Assembly (NCBI RefSeq): GCF_016909155.1
Contig: NZ_JAFBFG010000007.1
Span: 37,982 to 101,981 of the forward strand
Reading direction: 5' to 3'
From: Chryseomicrobium aureum
Lineage (GTDB): Bacteria; Bacillota; Bacilli; Bacillales_A; Planococcaceae
Length of the DNA: 64,000 nt
Part shown: positions 26,760 through 35,590 of the stretch, in pieces
Numbering within the stretch: the stretch's first letter is position 1
How the letters are laid out: each line of letters opens with the position of its first letter
Translations under genes and position numbers: made by a program
Notes under the pieces: generated by a model
Seen by the model: the letters and a program-made list of their open reading frames with translations, nothing else
Database searches by the model: none
Told to the model about the DNA's origin: nothing

Positions 26760-27731
26760 ATAAAAGTCTATTCACCAGAAATTCAAACGAATCCCTTACA
26801 CGCGTTTCTTGGGAGAGTTTCACCAAACCATCCCAGTTATTCCTTACTGCTTTCTATAACTAATAACCAAATGGCCGGTCAAGACGGCGAGAAAAAAGTT
26901 CTCTCATTTTTGCGTGAGGCACTTCATCATCAATCTGCTACTGTACTACATGATTTCCACGTACGAATCCCCAACGCATATGCTATTCAAATTGACTTCA
27001 TTGTTTTCACCAAATCCTATATTCTCTTACTTGAAGTAAAAAATATCAAAGGCTCGATTCGGTTACAGCATTCCCCTGCCCAACTCGTCCGGACTATGAA
27101 TGGCGTGACACAAGCAATGGATTGTCCATTTACTCAAATGACGCGCAATGTTCTGCAGTTTAAAAAACTCCTAGGAAATCAGCAATTACCGATCTATACA
27201 GCGATTGTGTGGACAAACCGCTCAGCAGTGATTGAGCCACCTCTATTTGATGCACCCCATCCTTTACTATTCCTCAAACAACTACCAGGCTTTATATCCA
27301 GCCTGCCGACTGATGAAGTGAATGGTTTATCCGTGAGTCGCTTAGTGAAGCAAACCCAGATGAAAGCAACACTTTTTCGGCAAATCAATTTATGTGAACG
27401 ATATGCGATAAACCCTTTAGAGCTTACTGGTGGTCTTCAATGTATGAATTGTTATTCACTAGCTAGATTGTTTGAGAAGTCTTGGGTTTGTATGAAATGT
27501 AAGTGTAGAATCAATACGATGCTCACAGAAAATATATGTCTGTTATTTCACTTTGTAGGAGAAGAATTACCTCTTCGAACCTTTCAGCAATTTATCCCCT
27601 CACTCCGTTCTAGAAACTTAAAGGAATTGATTTTATCTGGGCGAATTCAAATTTCAGGAAATCGCAGAGGCCGTCTTTATCGTTTAAATCCCAAGACGAA
27701 GGTAAACTGGGTGGAGCTAACGAACTTCTAG
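26760..27731 (+). CDS. NERD-domain protein with zinc ribbon; apparent ATA start
   Basis: The NERD (nuclease-related) domain spans roughly residues 35-150: GQDGEKKVLSFLREAL, IQIDFIVFTKSYILLLEVKNIKGSIR (D...E-x-K catalytic pattern) and FTQMTRNVLQFKKLL. Near residue 230 a zinc ribbon has CMNC and CMKC. The first ATG is at 26871, but the frame is open back to 26745 and encodes the usual NERD N-terminus (NPLHAF, VSPNHPSYS) before it. AGGAGGAG at 26747-26754 is ideally spaced for the ATA at 26760 and no other start codon fits. Either AUA initiates weakly or the start codon has mutated. The molecular role of stand-alone NERD proteins is poorly known. Confidence 0.75.
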   Translation: MKVYSPEIQTNPLHAFLGRVSPNHPSYSLLLSITNNQMAGQDGEKKVLSFLREALHHQSATVLHDFHVRIPNAYAIQIDFIVFTKSYILLLEVKNIKGSIRLQHSPAQLVRTMNGVTQAMDCPFTQMTRNVLQFKKLLGNQQLPIYTAIVWTNRSAVIEPPLFDAPHPLLFLKQLPGFISSLPTDEVNGLSVSRLVKQTQMKATLFRQINLCERYAINPLELTGGLQCMNCYSLARLFEKSWVCMKCKCRINTMLTENICLLFHFVGEELPLRTFQQFIPSLRSRNLKELILSGRIQISGNRRGRLYRLNPKTKVNWVELTNF

Positions 27732-27783
27732 TTTTCAAAGTAGCAATTGGTGGAAGACAGCATTTACTTATAAGAGCTTATTG

Positions 27784-27962
27784 CTTAAGTTCTTACTAGT
27801 AAGGGCTTAAAGAAGATAGCACTTTTATTAAGAATTTAGTTTACATAATTCGATTTGCGGCTAATGGAATGTGAATCATGGCTTATAAATGTTAGATCAT
27901 GACCAATGGATTGCAAATCATGGCTAATGGAGAGTGAATCATGGCTAATGAACGCTCGCTCA
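27784..27962 (-). repeat. Element E: five-unit 21-bp phased repeat, word TTAGCC (inverted partner of D)
   Basis: On the plus strand GGCTAAT-like words start at 27859, 27880, 27901, 27922 and 27943, exactly 21 bp apart. GAACGCTCGCTC (the core, reversed) is at 27950-27961. TTTAGTTTACATAATT lies at 27835 and the palindrome CTTACTAGTAAG at 27792-27803. Together with D it brackets the two genes 26497-27731 in mirror orientation. Confidence 0.87.
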
Positions 27963-28009
27963 CCCCAGAAACCACGATCCATTCCCGCCCCAAACCACAC
28001 CCAACCAAC

Positions 28010-28035
28010 AAAAACCCCAGCCATATAGGCTGGGG
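28010..28035 (-). terminator. Terminator after floT
   Basis: CCCCAGCC-atata-GGCTGGGG stem followed by a T run on the minus strand, 8 bases after the stop at 28043. Confidence 0.9.
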
Positions 28036-28042
28036 CAAATCA

Positions 28043-29605
28043 TCAGCTTTCTGAAGAAGTTGGCTGAAGTTGTTTTTTCTCTTCACCAGATTGCTCTACT
28101 CTTTCAGCGAACAGTCCGTCAGAGATGCGGTCTAAGCTTGGGCGGATCGTGCCTTTACCCGAGTAGTTTTCAAGCATTTCTTTTACATCGATGCCTGAAG
28201 AAGCTTTCAATGTTTCTTGTAGTGTTGACATCAAGTTTGTAGCGTATGAAGTGACTTTGTTTGCGCCGCCACCTTCACCGCCGCCTGTATCGACAACAGT
28301 AATCTTATCGATGTTGCCAAGTGGAGCTGCGATTTGTTTCGCGTATTCTGGCATCATGCGGACGATCATGTCGAGGACAGCCGCTTGTCCGTATTGTTCG
28401 AAGGCTTCTGCGATTTTACGTTTTGCTTCAGCTTCTGCAAGACCTTTCAAGCGGATAATGTCTGCTTCTGATTCCCCTTGCGCGCGTTCCGAGTCGGCTT
28501 TCGCCATCCCGTCCAATCGGACTTTTTCAGCATCGGCTTTTGCACGAGCTTCAATTGAGTACTTCTCTGCATCAGCTGCTGCCATTTGACGGGCTTTGTC
28601 AGCGGCTGCATTTTGCTCAATTGCGTAGCGGTCTGCATCGGCTTTTTTCTTTACTTCTGAATCGTATTGTTTCTCACGACGCAAAATCTCTTTTTCTTCA
28701 AGCTCAATTTGTTTTTGACGCTCGATGATCTGAACTTGCATCTCTTGCTCGGTAACTTCCTGCTTCGCACGCGCCGTTTCTAACTCATACGCTTGGTCAG
28801 CACGTGCTTTTGCGATATCTTGCTCTCGGCGGTACTCGGCTACTTTCAACTGGTTGTCTTTTTCAGACTCTGCAATTTCAGTCGCACGCTCAAGCTCTGC
28901 ACGTTGCGCATCTTTTGAAGCTTCCGCACGTTTAATGCGCGTTTCTTTTTCTGCTTCGGCTGTTGCAATATCAGCATCACGTTTTACTTGCGCGATACGT
29001 GGCTTTCCTAGTGACTCTAAATAGCCATTCTTGTCGCGAACGTCTTTAATTGTGAACGATACGATGACAAGACCCATTTTCGCTAAGTCGTGCGAAGCGA
29101 CGCGCTGCACTTCTTGAGAGAACTTGTCACGGTTTTTATAAATTTCTTCTACTGTCATAGACCCTAGAATTGAGCGTAAGTGTCCTTCTAGAACTTCTTT
29201 TGCTTCGTTTTCACGATCTTCTTTGGTCTTCCCTAAGAACTGCTCAGCAGCAGTTGCGATTTGCGGAATCGTTCCACCAATCTTGATGATGGCTGTTCCG
29301 TCCGCCATAACTGGAACCCCTTGCTCCGTATAGACTTCAGGTGTTGTTACTTCTAGTTTGCTCGATAGTAAGCTAAGTGGCTCAGACTGTTGGAATACTG
29401 GTAACACGAATGTACCGCCACCACGAATGATTTTAATACGATTTCCAGATTCGTCTGTGTGAACGGTCTTTGATCCTAAGTAACTACCTGTAACAATTAA
29501 CGCCTCATCTGGACCTACTGTTTTATACTTCGCTACATACACTCCAATGATTGATAGCAAGACGAATGCGACAACAGCAAGCACAATCCATAATTCCATT
29601 CCCAT
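28043..29605 (-). CDS. floT: Flotillin-like protein FloT
   Basis: A 520-residue SPFH/flotillin scaffold of functional membrane microdomains. An N-terminal membrane helix (LWIVLAVVAFVLLSIIGVYVA) is followed by the SPFH/PHB domain to about residue 200. Then comes a long charged coiled coil of alternating Ala/Glu/Lys/Arg repeats (residues 220-400). The C-terminus after MPEYAKQIAAPLGNIDKITVVDTGGGEGGG is the characteristic flotillin tail. It organises membrane protein complexes and influences fluidity and secretion. It is encoded 12 bases after the NfeD-like gene, the standard yuaF-floT arrangement of Bacillus. Confidence 0.93.
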   Translation of the reverse strand: MGMELWIVLAVVAFVLLSIIGVYVAKYKTVGPDEALIVTGSYLGSKTVHTDESGNRIKIIRGGGTFVLPVFQQSEPLSLLSSKLEVTTPEVYTEQGVPVMADGTAIIKIGGTIPQIATAAEQFLGKTKEDRENEAKEVLEGHLRSILGSMTVEEIYKNRDKFSQEVQRVASHDLAKMGLVIVSFTIKDVRDKNGYLESLGKPRIAQVKRDADIATAEAEKETRIKRAEASKDAQRAELERATEIAESEKDNQLKVAEYRREQDIAKARADQAYELETARAKQEVTEQEMQVQIIERQKQIELEEKEILRREKQYDSEVKKKADADRYAIEQNAAADKARQMAAADAEKYSIEARAKADAEKVRLDGMAKADSERAQGESEADIIRLKGLAEAEAKRKIAEAFEQYGQAAVLDMIVRMMPEYAKQIAAPLGNIDKITVVDTGGGEGGGANKVTSYATNLMSTLQETLKASSGIDVKEMLENYSGKGTIRPSLDRISDGLFAERVEQSGEEKKQLQPTSSES

Positions 29606-29617
29606 GTGTGTTTCCCC

Positions 29618-30148
29618 CTATAATTTGATTGGTTCATATTCTTTGACGTAAAACGTCCCATCTTCCACTTCGACGACTAGCACGGTCTTTCCAAACTCTA
29701 TCTCTTCATTTTCAAGTCCCGTGGCACGCTTGGCGAGATTCCCATTAACGGTTTCGATCATAATCTCTCCGTACCCATCGGCGGGAATTGGGATGATGAC
29801 AGTGGCGACCTGACCAGCAAGTGTTTCATCCGTATACGCAAGAGATGCTTCAGCAGACGACAGCGGAATCAATACTAAGAAATAAATGAGCGCATCTAAG
29901 ATTGCCGCAATGATCATAGCTGCGAATAAAATCACTAAACTGTTCCAGCTTGTGTACCATTCTAAGATAAGCCCCGTGGCGGATGTGAGTGTCACAAATG
30001 CGAGTATGAGTGTCGGGTGCAGGAATGGTATACCTTCCCCGATCGCTTCAGTCACATCACCAAAGAACAAATATAAGAATGTCACAGCTGCCATTACAAT
30101 CAAAACAAAGAAGTAAACTTGTTCAATTGAATAGCCGAAAATCTCCAT
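29618..30148 (-). CDS. yuaF: NfeD-family membrane protein, YuaF-like
   Basis: A 176-residue partner of FloT. It has three or four membrane helices (VYFFVLIVMAAVTFLYLFF, an LAFVTLTSATGLILEWYTS segment, LVILFAAMIIAAILDALIYF). A C-terminal OB-fold domain follows (GQVATVIIPIPADGYGEIMI ... GKTVLVVEVEDGTFYV), as in NfeD proteins. I start at ATG 30148 (MEIFG), 6 bases after AGGTG. In-frame ATG 30154 and GTG 30157 are possible. NfeD and flotillin proteins co-localise in membrane microdomains. No terminator separates it from floT. Confidence 0.9.
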   Translation of the reverse strand: MEIFGYSIEQVYFFVLIVMAAVTFLYLFFGDVTEAIGEGIPFLHPTLILAFVTLTSATGLILEWYTSWNSLVILFAAMIIAAILDALIYFLVLIPLSSAEASLAYTDETLAGQVATVIIPIPADGYGEIMIETVNGNLAKRATGLENEEIEFGKTVLVVEVEDGTFYVKEYEPIKL

Positions 30149-30311
30149 CTTCATCACCTGCCAATATTCGTCATATTTAGTGGTCACCTACTATACGCAC
30201 TGCTGTTCTGAAGGTTTCAAATTTACACAAAATAATTTAAGGAGTCTAGAGAATTATCAGAATTTAAGATATACTTCAATTTGAAACAAATTCATCTTAG
30301 AGGAGGTATTT

Positions 30312-31625
30312 ATGAAAACCCTTACAAAATTCTCAAATCGCCTTATGGAGCGTTACTTGCCGGACCCGTACATATTCGTTGTCCTTCTTACATTGATTGT
30401 ATTTTTACTGGGTATCGGGCTTACTGATTCCACTCCACTGGATATCGTTCAGTATTGGGGGAATGGTTTCTGGGGCTTACTAATGTTCACGATGCAAATG
30501 GTCGTGGTGTTATTAGCTGGTCACGTATTAGCGAATAGTCCGCCCATCAAGCGTTTATTAAGTAACTTAGCAGGACTCGCAAAATCACCTGGTAGTGCCA
30601 TAATTTTAGTAACGGTTGTTGCACTGATTGCCAACTGGATCAACTGGGGCTTCGGTTTAGTTATTGGGGCGCTTTTCGCAAAAGAAATCGCTAAGAAAGT
30701 GACGACTGTCGATTACCGCTTGTTAATTGCCAGTGCCTATTCTGGATTCGTTATTTGGCATGGGGGGTTTGGAGGCTCCATCCCACTGACTATAGCGACT
30801 GAGGGACATCAGTATGAAAGTATTATGGGAATCGTCCCTACATCGGAAACAATCTTCTCCGTCTATAACTTAGCGATTATCGCTGTTTTATTCGTTACAA
30901 TTCCACTCTTAAATCGTTGGATGATGCCAAAACCAGAAGATACGGTCTCCATAGATCCTGCTTTACTAGAAGATACTGTTATCGTTGAAAAGCCAGCAGT
31001 GACAACACCTGCTTCTCGCATGGAAGATAGTTATTTGCTCACCATTTTTGTTGGAGCGATCGGTCTTCTCTACTTAGGATGGCATTTTGGAACGCGTGGT
31101 TTTGATTTGAACTTGAATATCGTCAACTTCCTGTTCGTCATTTTAGGCATTATCATGCACGGTACACCGCGTAATTATTTGGCAGCGGTAAACAACGCTG
31201 TGAAAACGACGGGCGGAATTATCATTCAGTTCCCATTCTATGCGGGAATTATGGGCATGATGGTTGACTCTGGGTTAGCCAAAGTTATTTCAGAAGCTGT
31301 AGTAAGTGTATCTAACGGCAATACATTTTATCTTTTCACGTTCTATGCAGCTGGAATCGTCAACTTCTTCGTCCCTTCTGGTGGCGGTCAATGGGCCGTT
31401 CAAGCACCTGTCATGCTAGATGCCGCATCGAAGCTTGGTCTCGATTATTCAAAAACAGCTATGGCCATTGCTTGGGGAGATGCGTGGACAAATATGATTC
31501 AACCGTTCTGGGCATTGCCTGCACTAGCAATTGCTGGCTTGAAGGCAAAAGACATCATGGGCTACTGTGTATTCGTCTTAGTATTAAGTGGAATCGTCAT
31601 TAGCTTAGGGTTGTTTTTCTTATAA
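30312..31625 (+). CDS. atoE: AtoE-type short-chain fatty acid transporter
   Basis: A 437-residue polytopic membrane protein of the AtoE/short-chain fatty acid uptake family. It starts FSNRLMERYLPDPYIFVVLLTL, with the conserved R/P-D-P-Y motif before helix 1. Other family marks are ANWINWGFGLVIGALFAKEI, YSGFVIWHGGFGGSIPL, NFFVPSGGGQWAVQAPVML and AWGDAWTNMIQPFWALPAL. It probably imports acetoacetate/butyrate-type acids or exports them. It has an AGAGGAGG site, stands alone and has its own terminator. No acetoacetate-metabolism genes are nearby. Confidence 0.92.
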   Translation: MKTLTKFSNRLMERYLPDPYIFVVLLTLIVFLLGIGLTDSTPLDIVQYWGNGFWGLLMFTMQMVVVLLAGHVLANSPPIKRLLSNLAGLAKSPGSAIILVTVVALIANWINWGFGLVIGALFAKEIAKKVTTVDYRLLIASAYSGFVIWHGGFGGSIPLTIATEGHQYESIMGIVPTSETIFSVYNLAIIAVLFVTIPLLNRWMMPKPEDTVSIDPALLEDTVIVEKPAVTTPASRMEDSYLLTIFVGAIGLLYLGWHFGTRGFDLNLNIVNFLFVILGIIMHGTPRNYLAAVNNAVKTTGGIIIQFPFYAGIMGMMVDSGLAKVISEAVVSVSNGNTFYLFTFYAAGIVNFFVPSGGGQWAVQAPVMLDAASKLGLDYSKTAMAIAWGDAWTNMIQPFWALPALAIAGLKAKDIMGYCVFVLVLSGIVISLGLFFL

Positions 31626-31639
31626 TGTCTCACAAATTG

Positions 31640-31673
31640 CGTGTTTCCGATTCTTTCGGGAACACGTTTTTTT
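31640..31673 (+). terminator. Terminator after atoE-like gene
   Basis: CGTGTTtCCGA-ttctt-TCGGgAACACG stem followed by seven Ts. Confidence 0.9.
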
Positions 31674-31722
31674 AGACAATGCTACTATAAAAGAGACTTT
31701 TACAAAAGGGAGTGTTCTGCTG

Positions 31723-32454
31723 ATGGTATTGGAACTAATGAAAGCTCATGCATCTGTTCGTGACTACAAAGATCAACCGTTAACAAAAGAACAAGTCGTG
31801 GAACTTGTCGAAGCGGCTCAAATGGCAGCTACGTCGCACTTCGTCCAGGCCTACAGTATTGTTTGGGTGACAGATCAAGACATGCGTAAAGAGATCGGGC
31901 AACTTTCAAGTAACGTGAATCAACTGGAGACGGCAGGTGCTGTATTTTTACTTTGCGCGGATTATCGCAGACTTGAAGAAGCGAGTAAGATGCACGGAGA
32001 ACCTGTTGTTTATGACCTCGCAGAACAACTGATTGTAGCTGTGACGGACGTTGGTCTCTTAGCACAGAACTTGGCACTGGCTGCCGAGTCGAAAGGGTAC
32101 GGCATCTGTTACATCGGAGGGGTTCGGAGTAATTTGGAGAAAATCAGTAATTTGGCGAAGTTACCGAAAGGTGTCTTCCCTGTTTACGGATTGACTGTAG
32201 GTGTTCCAAATGAAAAAAATGAAGTAAAACCGCGTCTACCTGTCGAAGCAATTTTGCATGAGAACGTTTATGACGCTGAAAAGTATGCCACTTTGCTTCC
32301 GGAATATGACGAAACAATGAAGGCATATTATGCACGCAGAAGTTCGAATCAAAAGTCTACAACGTGGACGAAACAAATGGCAGACTTCCTAAAAGCACCA
32401 CGTCGCGCGGAAATCACGGAGTTCTTAAAAAAACAAGGCTATGAAATGAAGTAG
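31723..32454 (+). CDS. NfrA-like NADPH nitro/flavin reductase
   Basis: A 243-residue FMN-dependent nitroreductase of the NfrA/Frp group. The N-terminal HASVRDYKDQPL is the FMN phosphate-binding R-S/A-V-R motif of this family. AAQMAATSHFVQAYS, the central DVGLLAQNLALAAESKGYGICYIGGVR (dimer and FMN site) and LTVGVPNEKNEVKPRLP follow. It reduces flavins, quinones or nitroaromatics with NADPH, with roles in thiol or oxidative stress in Bacillus. A GGGAGTG site precedes the ATG at 31723. It is monocistronic with a bidirectional terminator. Confidence 0.92.
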   Translation: MVLELMKAHASVRDYKDQPLTKEQVVELVEAAQMAATSHFVQAYSIVWVTDQDMRKEIGQLSSNVNQLETAGAVFLLCADYRRLEEASKMHGEPVVYDLAEQLIVAVTDVGLLAQNLALAAESKGYGICYIGGVRSNLEKISNLAKLPKGVFPVYGLTVGVPNEKNEVKPRLPVEAILHENVYDAEKYATLLPEYDETMKAYYARRSSNQKSTTWTKQMADFLKAPRRAEITEFLKKQGYEMK

Positions 32455-32464
32455 GTGCAACAGC

Positions 32465-32504
32465 AAAAGCAGCTTGTCCAAGTTTGATCGGGCAAGCTGC
32501 TTTT
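32465..32504. terminator. Bidirectional terminator
   Basis: AAAAGCAGCTTG (32465-32476) pairs perfectly with CAAGCTGCTTTT (32493-32504), between convergent genes. Confidence 0.9.
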
Positions 32505-32699
32505 CTATAGACGATATTTTAATGTTTCAAAAACTACGCGAATGTGATTGTCGAGTGCTGTAAATGTAGTTTCCGTTGTAAATAAGTGTGTCAGCATATA
32601 GACGATTCCGATAATACCTAAAAACCCAATGACAAAATACATGCTAAGTGTCATGAATTCTTTAATGCTGCCCCATATATCTGTAAACATACTGTACAT
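32505..32699 (-). CDS. Small single-helix membrane protein
   Basis: A 64-residue protein with one long hydrophobic helix (MTLSMYFVIGFLGIIGIVYML) between an amphipathic N-terminus (MFTDIWGSIKEF) and a basic C-terminus (NHIRVVFETLKYRL). The start is uncertain: ATG 32699 follows GGGGTG at good distance, and ATG 32690 follows AGAGG. No family is recognised. It is isolated, between a terminator and the palindromic element at 32768. Confidence 0.6.
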   Translation of the reverse strand: MYSMFTDIWGSIKEFMTLSMYFVIGFLGIIGIVYMLTHLFTTETTFTALDNHIRVVFETLKYRL

Positions 32700-32767
32700 C
32701 CTCTCACCCCTTACAAACAATAGTGCTAGCGACTGATTTAAAGCTCGATTCGTTATCGAAGCATTAT

Positions 32768-32911
32768 TGAAATTTCAGAACCCACGTAGAATTCCGATGG
32801 ATCAGAGTGCTTCCGAAGCCCCGCAGAGGGGAGCAAAGCGCTAGCTTTGGGTAACCAAGAGGAGATTCGGAAGTACTCCCATGGAAACGCGAAGTGGGTT
32901 CTGGAATTTCA
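32768..32911. repeat. Large imperfect palindrome with three nested hairpins
   Basis: TGAAATTTCAGAACCCAC (32768-32785) is the reverse complement of GTGGGTTCTGGAATTTCA (32894-32911) with one mismatch. The arms continue in part, with CTTCCGAA (32810) opposite TTCGGAAG (32866-32873). The loop holds CCCC-gcaga-GGGG (32819-32831), AAAGC-gcta-GCTTT (32835-32848) and GGTAACC (32850-32856). No T run follows, so it is not a simple terminator. It could be a folded RNA, a palindromic repeat, or a MITE. The surrounding 32700-33013 holds no gene. Confidence 0.7.
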
Positions 32912-33013
32912 TAGCAATTAGCCTGCTTCACTTTCCTATACTATACTCCACCAATGTTTCTATACTATGTCAGTACGTTTAAGAGGATGTTTCGTTACAG
33001 TTTCAATTAAATT

Positions 33014-35590
33014 TTACAAACGAGGATCTGCAGGGTCTGATTCAATCGCCATCACTGCAAGTACGCATTCATGGATTCGCTCCACCGACTCTTGGTGAAT
33101 GAAACGCTGAATGCCTTCTAAACCTAAAGCATATTCATCAAGCGCCATTTGTTGTTTCTTTTTCAGTCCGCGTTTCTTCACATGTGCAAGCACTTCCGGT
33201 TCTAAGTAATTCATGCCGTAGATCAAGCGCAAATATTCACGACCACGTACTTTCATAGCAGGCTGAACCGGACGATCAGTGGAAGATGAAGCATCCCAGT
33301 CGAGAGGCTTCACGACAAACCCTTCACCCCCAGCATCTGTCAGCTCATGCCACCACTGAATGGCGTCTTGCTTCCCTTGTTCTCCGGAAATCAATCGGAA
33401 CTCAGTCGCTACAAATAATTCACTTGCATCTGCTAAACGCTGACTCTGTTCCATATGCCACGAGTGTGGTTTAGATGTTAATAGCTCATGTTGATGTGCA
33501 AGAACATGGAAAACAGCAATTTGAATGGCATCGTCATTTTGGACGCTCCAGATGTAGGGTGCATAAGCATTTCGGAAAGCTTCTGCATCGCGTAAGCCCT
33601 TCTCTGCCTCTTGTTGCCAATCGTTCACATCAACAGTTGCCGCCTCAGACAGAGTAGTTGCAATCGAGGCACGGTCAAGTATCGCGGCGTTCGCCACATG
33701 CGCATATTCACTCGCAATTAGCTCGCCTGCTTTAACGTTCCACGGAAGAATTTCTGAATCAAGTAGGATCCACTCGGTCTCCAATTCCTCGAAATAACCA
33801 GCGGTCACTACAGCGTCATGAATCCGTTCATGCATTTTCATTTTCAGGTCCCCATCAAAGAAATCGCGACCTGTGCGAGAAGTCGTAATTACAGTATCGG
33901 CATAACCTGTCCATTTCAAGGCAGCTTCTTGCGAACGGAATACGAGGATCACTGCGCGGCTTCCCATGTGTTTTTTCTGAACAATCAAGCGGTCGATTCC
34001 TAGATCTTGATAATACGCAATCGCCTCATCTGGATGTTCCAAATAGTCTGGAAGCGCAGATACCGGAGGAGGACTCATTGTCGGTGGTAGATAGACGAGC
34101 TGCTCAAGCGGGAGTGTAGCGTGCGAGAAATGATCGAGTGCCGTTTTGACTTGCTGGCCCGCAATTCGAATCGCGCCACGCTCTGTTTTAGCAGTAAACC
34201 CACCCAGCCATTTTTGAATCGCAGGTGGCTTCAAGCGTTTCTCAAACCACTCTTCAAGCGGGTTGATCGTTGACTTTGCATAGTCTATTGCCTCCACCTG
34301 TACAATCTCTTTTGATGGCAGACGCAGGGCCGTCAGTTTACCGCCAAATACAGCCCCCTGATCAATATTGATTGTGCGCTGAATTTCAACAGGCACAGGA
34401 CGAGGATCATGCCCCCACACAACAAGTACAGGAAGTATATGGTCGATTGTCCAGTCTCCTCGTTTTGGCTTTCCGTTTTGCTCAACACCAACTACAGGGC
34501 CGTAGCGACAAAAATCTGCGATACGTTCGGAATGCCTTCCAATAAATGTATCACGAATACCTGCATGAACCGCAACAGCTAGTGGGATGCCTTCCTCTTC
34601 AATCACATAATGAGACGGAGCATCGAGAAGCATCTTCTTCATACGCGCTTTCAACACACTTGTCTTCTCTTTTCCATATTGATTCTCATACGCCATGAAC
34701 TCTTCTTCGACGTTTTCATCGCCGTGCGCAAGCGTCACTTTTCGTCCATCGAGCCAACGTGCGATTTTCCACCCGTGATTGGAATCAATCATGTATGCAA
34801 GACCTGCTTGGATATGCGCTTCAAAGAACAACATCGCTTCAAGTGATTTCGGACCACGGCTCATGATATCACCGAGCGACAAAATCTTGCGGCCTTCCGG
34901 ATGACGATATAGACCGTCTTTCCCTTGTTGATAGCCTAGTTTCACAAGCAGTTCTAACCACTCATCCATGCAACCGTGAATATCTCCGATTACATCTAAA
35001 CCATCGCCAAGCGGAAGCGTAAACGGAGAACTTGTTCGTGTGACTTCTTCACGCCCTGACTCTACTATATACAGCGCATCGAATTCTTCGCGTTCAATTT
35101 TTCTCATTTCACTTTTTAGTTGTCGTACTTGAGATTGTACGCGGCGTTTGCCTCTTGCATGCTCACGCTGGGCATCTCTAGTTAATAACTCACTTTCTGA
35201 AACGTTAAACAGTAAACCGTAAAAGGGAAGATGATAACGACTAGCTAGCTTCCGGTAACGTTCTCGGTCGAGAGTAGCAAGGTTTGTCGCATCAATGATC
35301 ACAAGTTTACCGAGTTTCAATCGAGCCTCTGCTAACGTTTTCATCAAGTGAAAGGCTTGCTCTGAAATTTGTGCGTACTCTTCTCTCAAATACGCCTGTT
35401 TTTGAACGTCTGCGTGTGTGGTCGGTGTAAACAATGTGCCACTGACTTGCAGGCGACACTGATCGGAACTGATGATTTCATCTTGCGAAATGATGCGGTT
35501 CGCAACCCATTGCTTAAGGACAGTGGATTTTCCGCTGTTGGATGGACCAATGCACAGAACAATCCCTGCATTCGGAAGTTGAATGGTCAT
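33014..35590 (-). CDS. pnkp: Polynucleotide kinase-phosphatase-ligase Pnkp (RNA repair)
   Basis: An 858-residue three-domain RNA end-healing and sealing enzyme. Residues 1-170 are a P-loop 5'-kinase (GPSNSGKST at 15-23). About 195-460 is a metallophosphoesterase (GDIHGCMDEW, LSLGDIMSRGPKS, NHGWK, HGDEN, VHAGI, WGHDP, then TINIDQGAVFGGKLTALR). The C-terminal part is a ligase-like adenylyltransferase (KKHMGSRAV with the lysine nucleophile, VKPLDWD, KVRGREYLRLIYG). In the phosphatase, the usual D-R-G-P-D-S and G-N-H-D are S-R-G-P-K-S and S-N-H-G, a divergent version. The ATG at 35590 overlaps hen1 by 4 bases. Acts with Hen1 to mend cut tRNAs. Confidence 0.95.
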   Translation of the reverse strand: MTIQLPNAGIVLCIGPSNSGKSTVLKQWVANRIISQDEIISSDQCRLQVSGTLFTPTTHADVQKQAYLREEYAQISEQAFHLMKTLAEARLKLGKLVIIDATNLATLDRERYRKLASRYHLPFYGLLFNVSESELLTRDAQREHARGKRRVQSQVRQLKSEMRKIEREEFDALYIVESGREEVTRTSSPFTLPLGDGLDVIGDIHGCMDEWLELLVKLGYQQGKDGLYRHPEGRKILSLGDIMSRGPKSLEAMLFFEAHIQAGLAYMIDSNHGWKIARWLDGRKVTLAHGDENVEEEFMAYENQYGKEKTSVLKARMKKMLLDAPSHYVIEEEGIPLAVAVHAGIRDTFIGRHSERIADFCRYGPVVGVEQNGKPKRGDWTIDHILPVLVVWGHDPRPVPVEIQRTINIDQGAVFGGKLTALRLPSKEIVQVEAIDYAKSTINPLEEWFEKRLKPPAIQKWLGGFTAKTERGAIRIAGQQVKTALDHFSHATLPLEQLVYLPPTMSPPPVSALPDYLEHPDEAIAYYQDLGIDRLIVQKKHMGSRAVILVFRSQEAALKWTGYADTVITTSRTGRDFFDGDLKMKMHERIHDAVVTAGYFEELETEWILLDSEILPWNVKAGELIASEYAHVANAAILDRASIATTLSEAATVDVNDWQQEAEKGLRDAEAFRNAYAPYIWSVQNDDAIQIAVFHVLAHQHELLTSKPHSWHMEQSQRLADASELFVATEFRLISGEQGKQDAIQWWHELTDAGGEGFVVKPLDWDASSSTDRPVQPAMKVRGREYLRLIYGMNYLEPEVLAHVKKRGLKKKQQMALDEYALGLEGIQRFIHQESVERIHECVLAVMAIESDPADPRL

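Noticed and set aside
28191..28589. Open frame of 132 codons on the plus strand
   Set aside because: Antisense to the alanine/glutamate-rich coiled coil of floT, which commonly opens a reverse frame.
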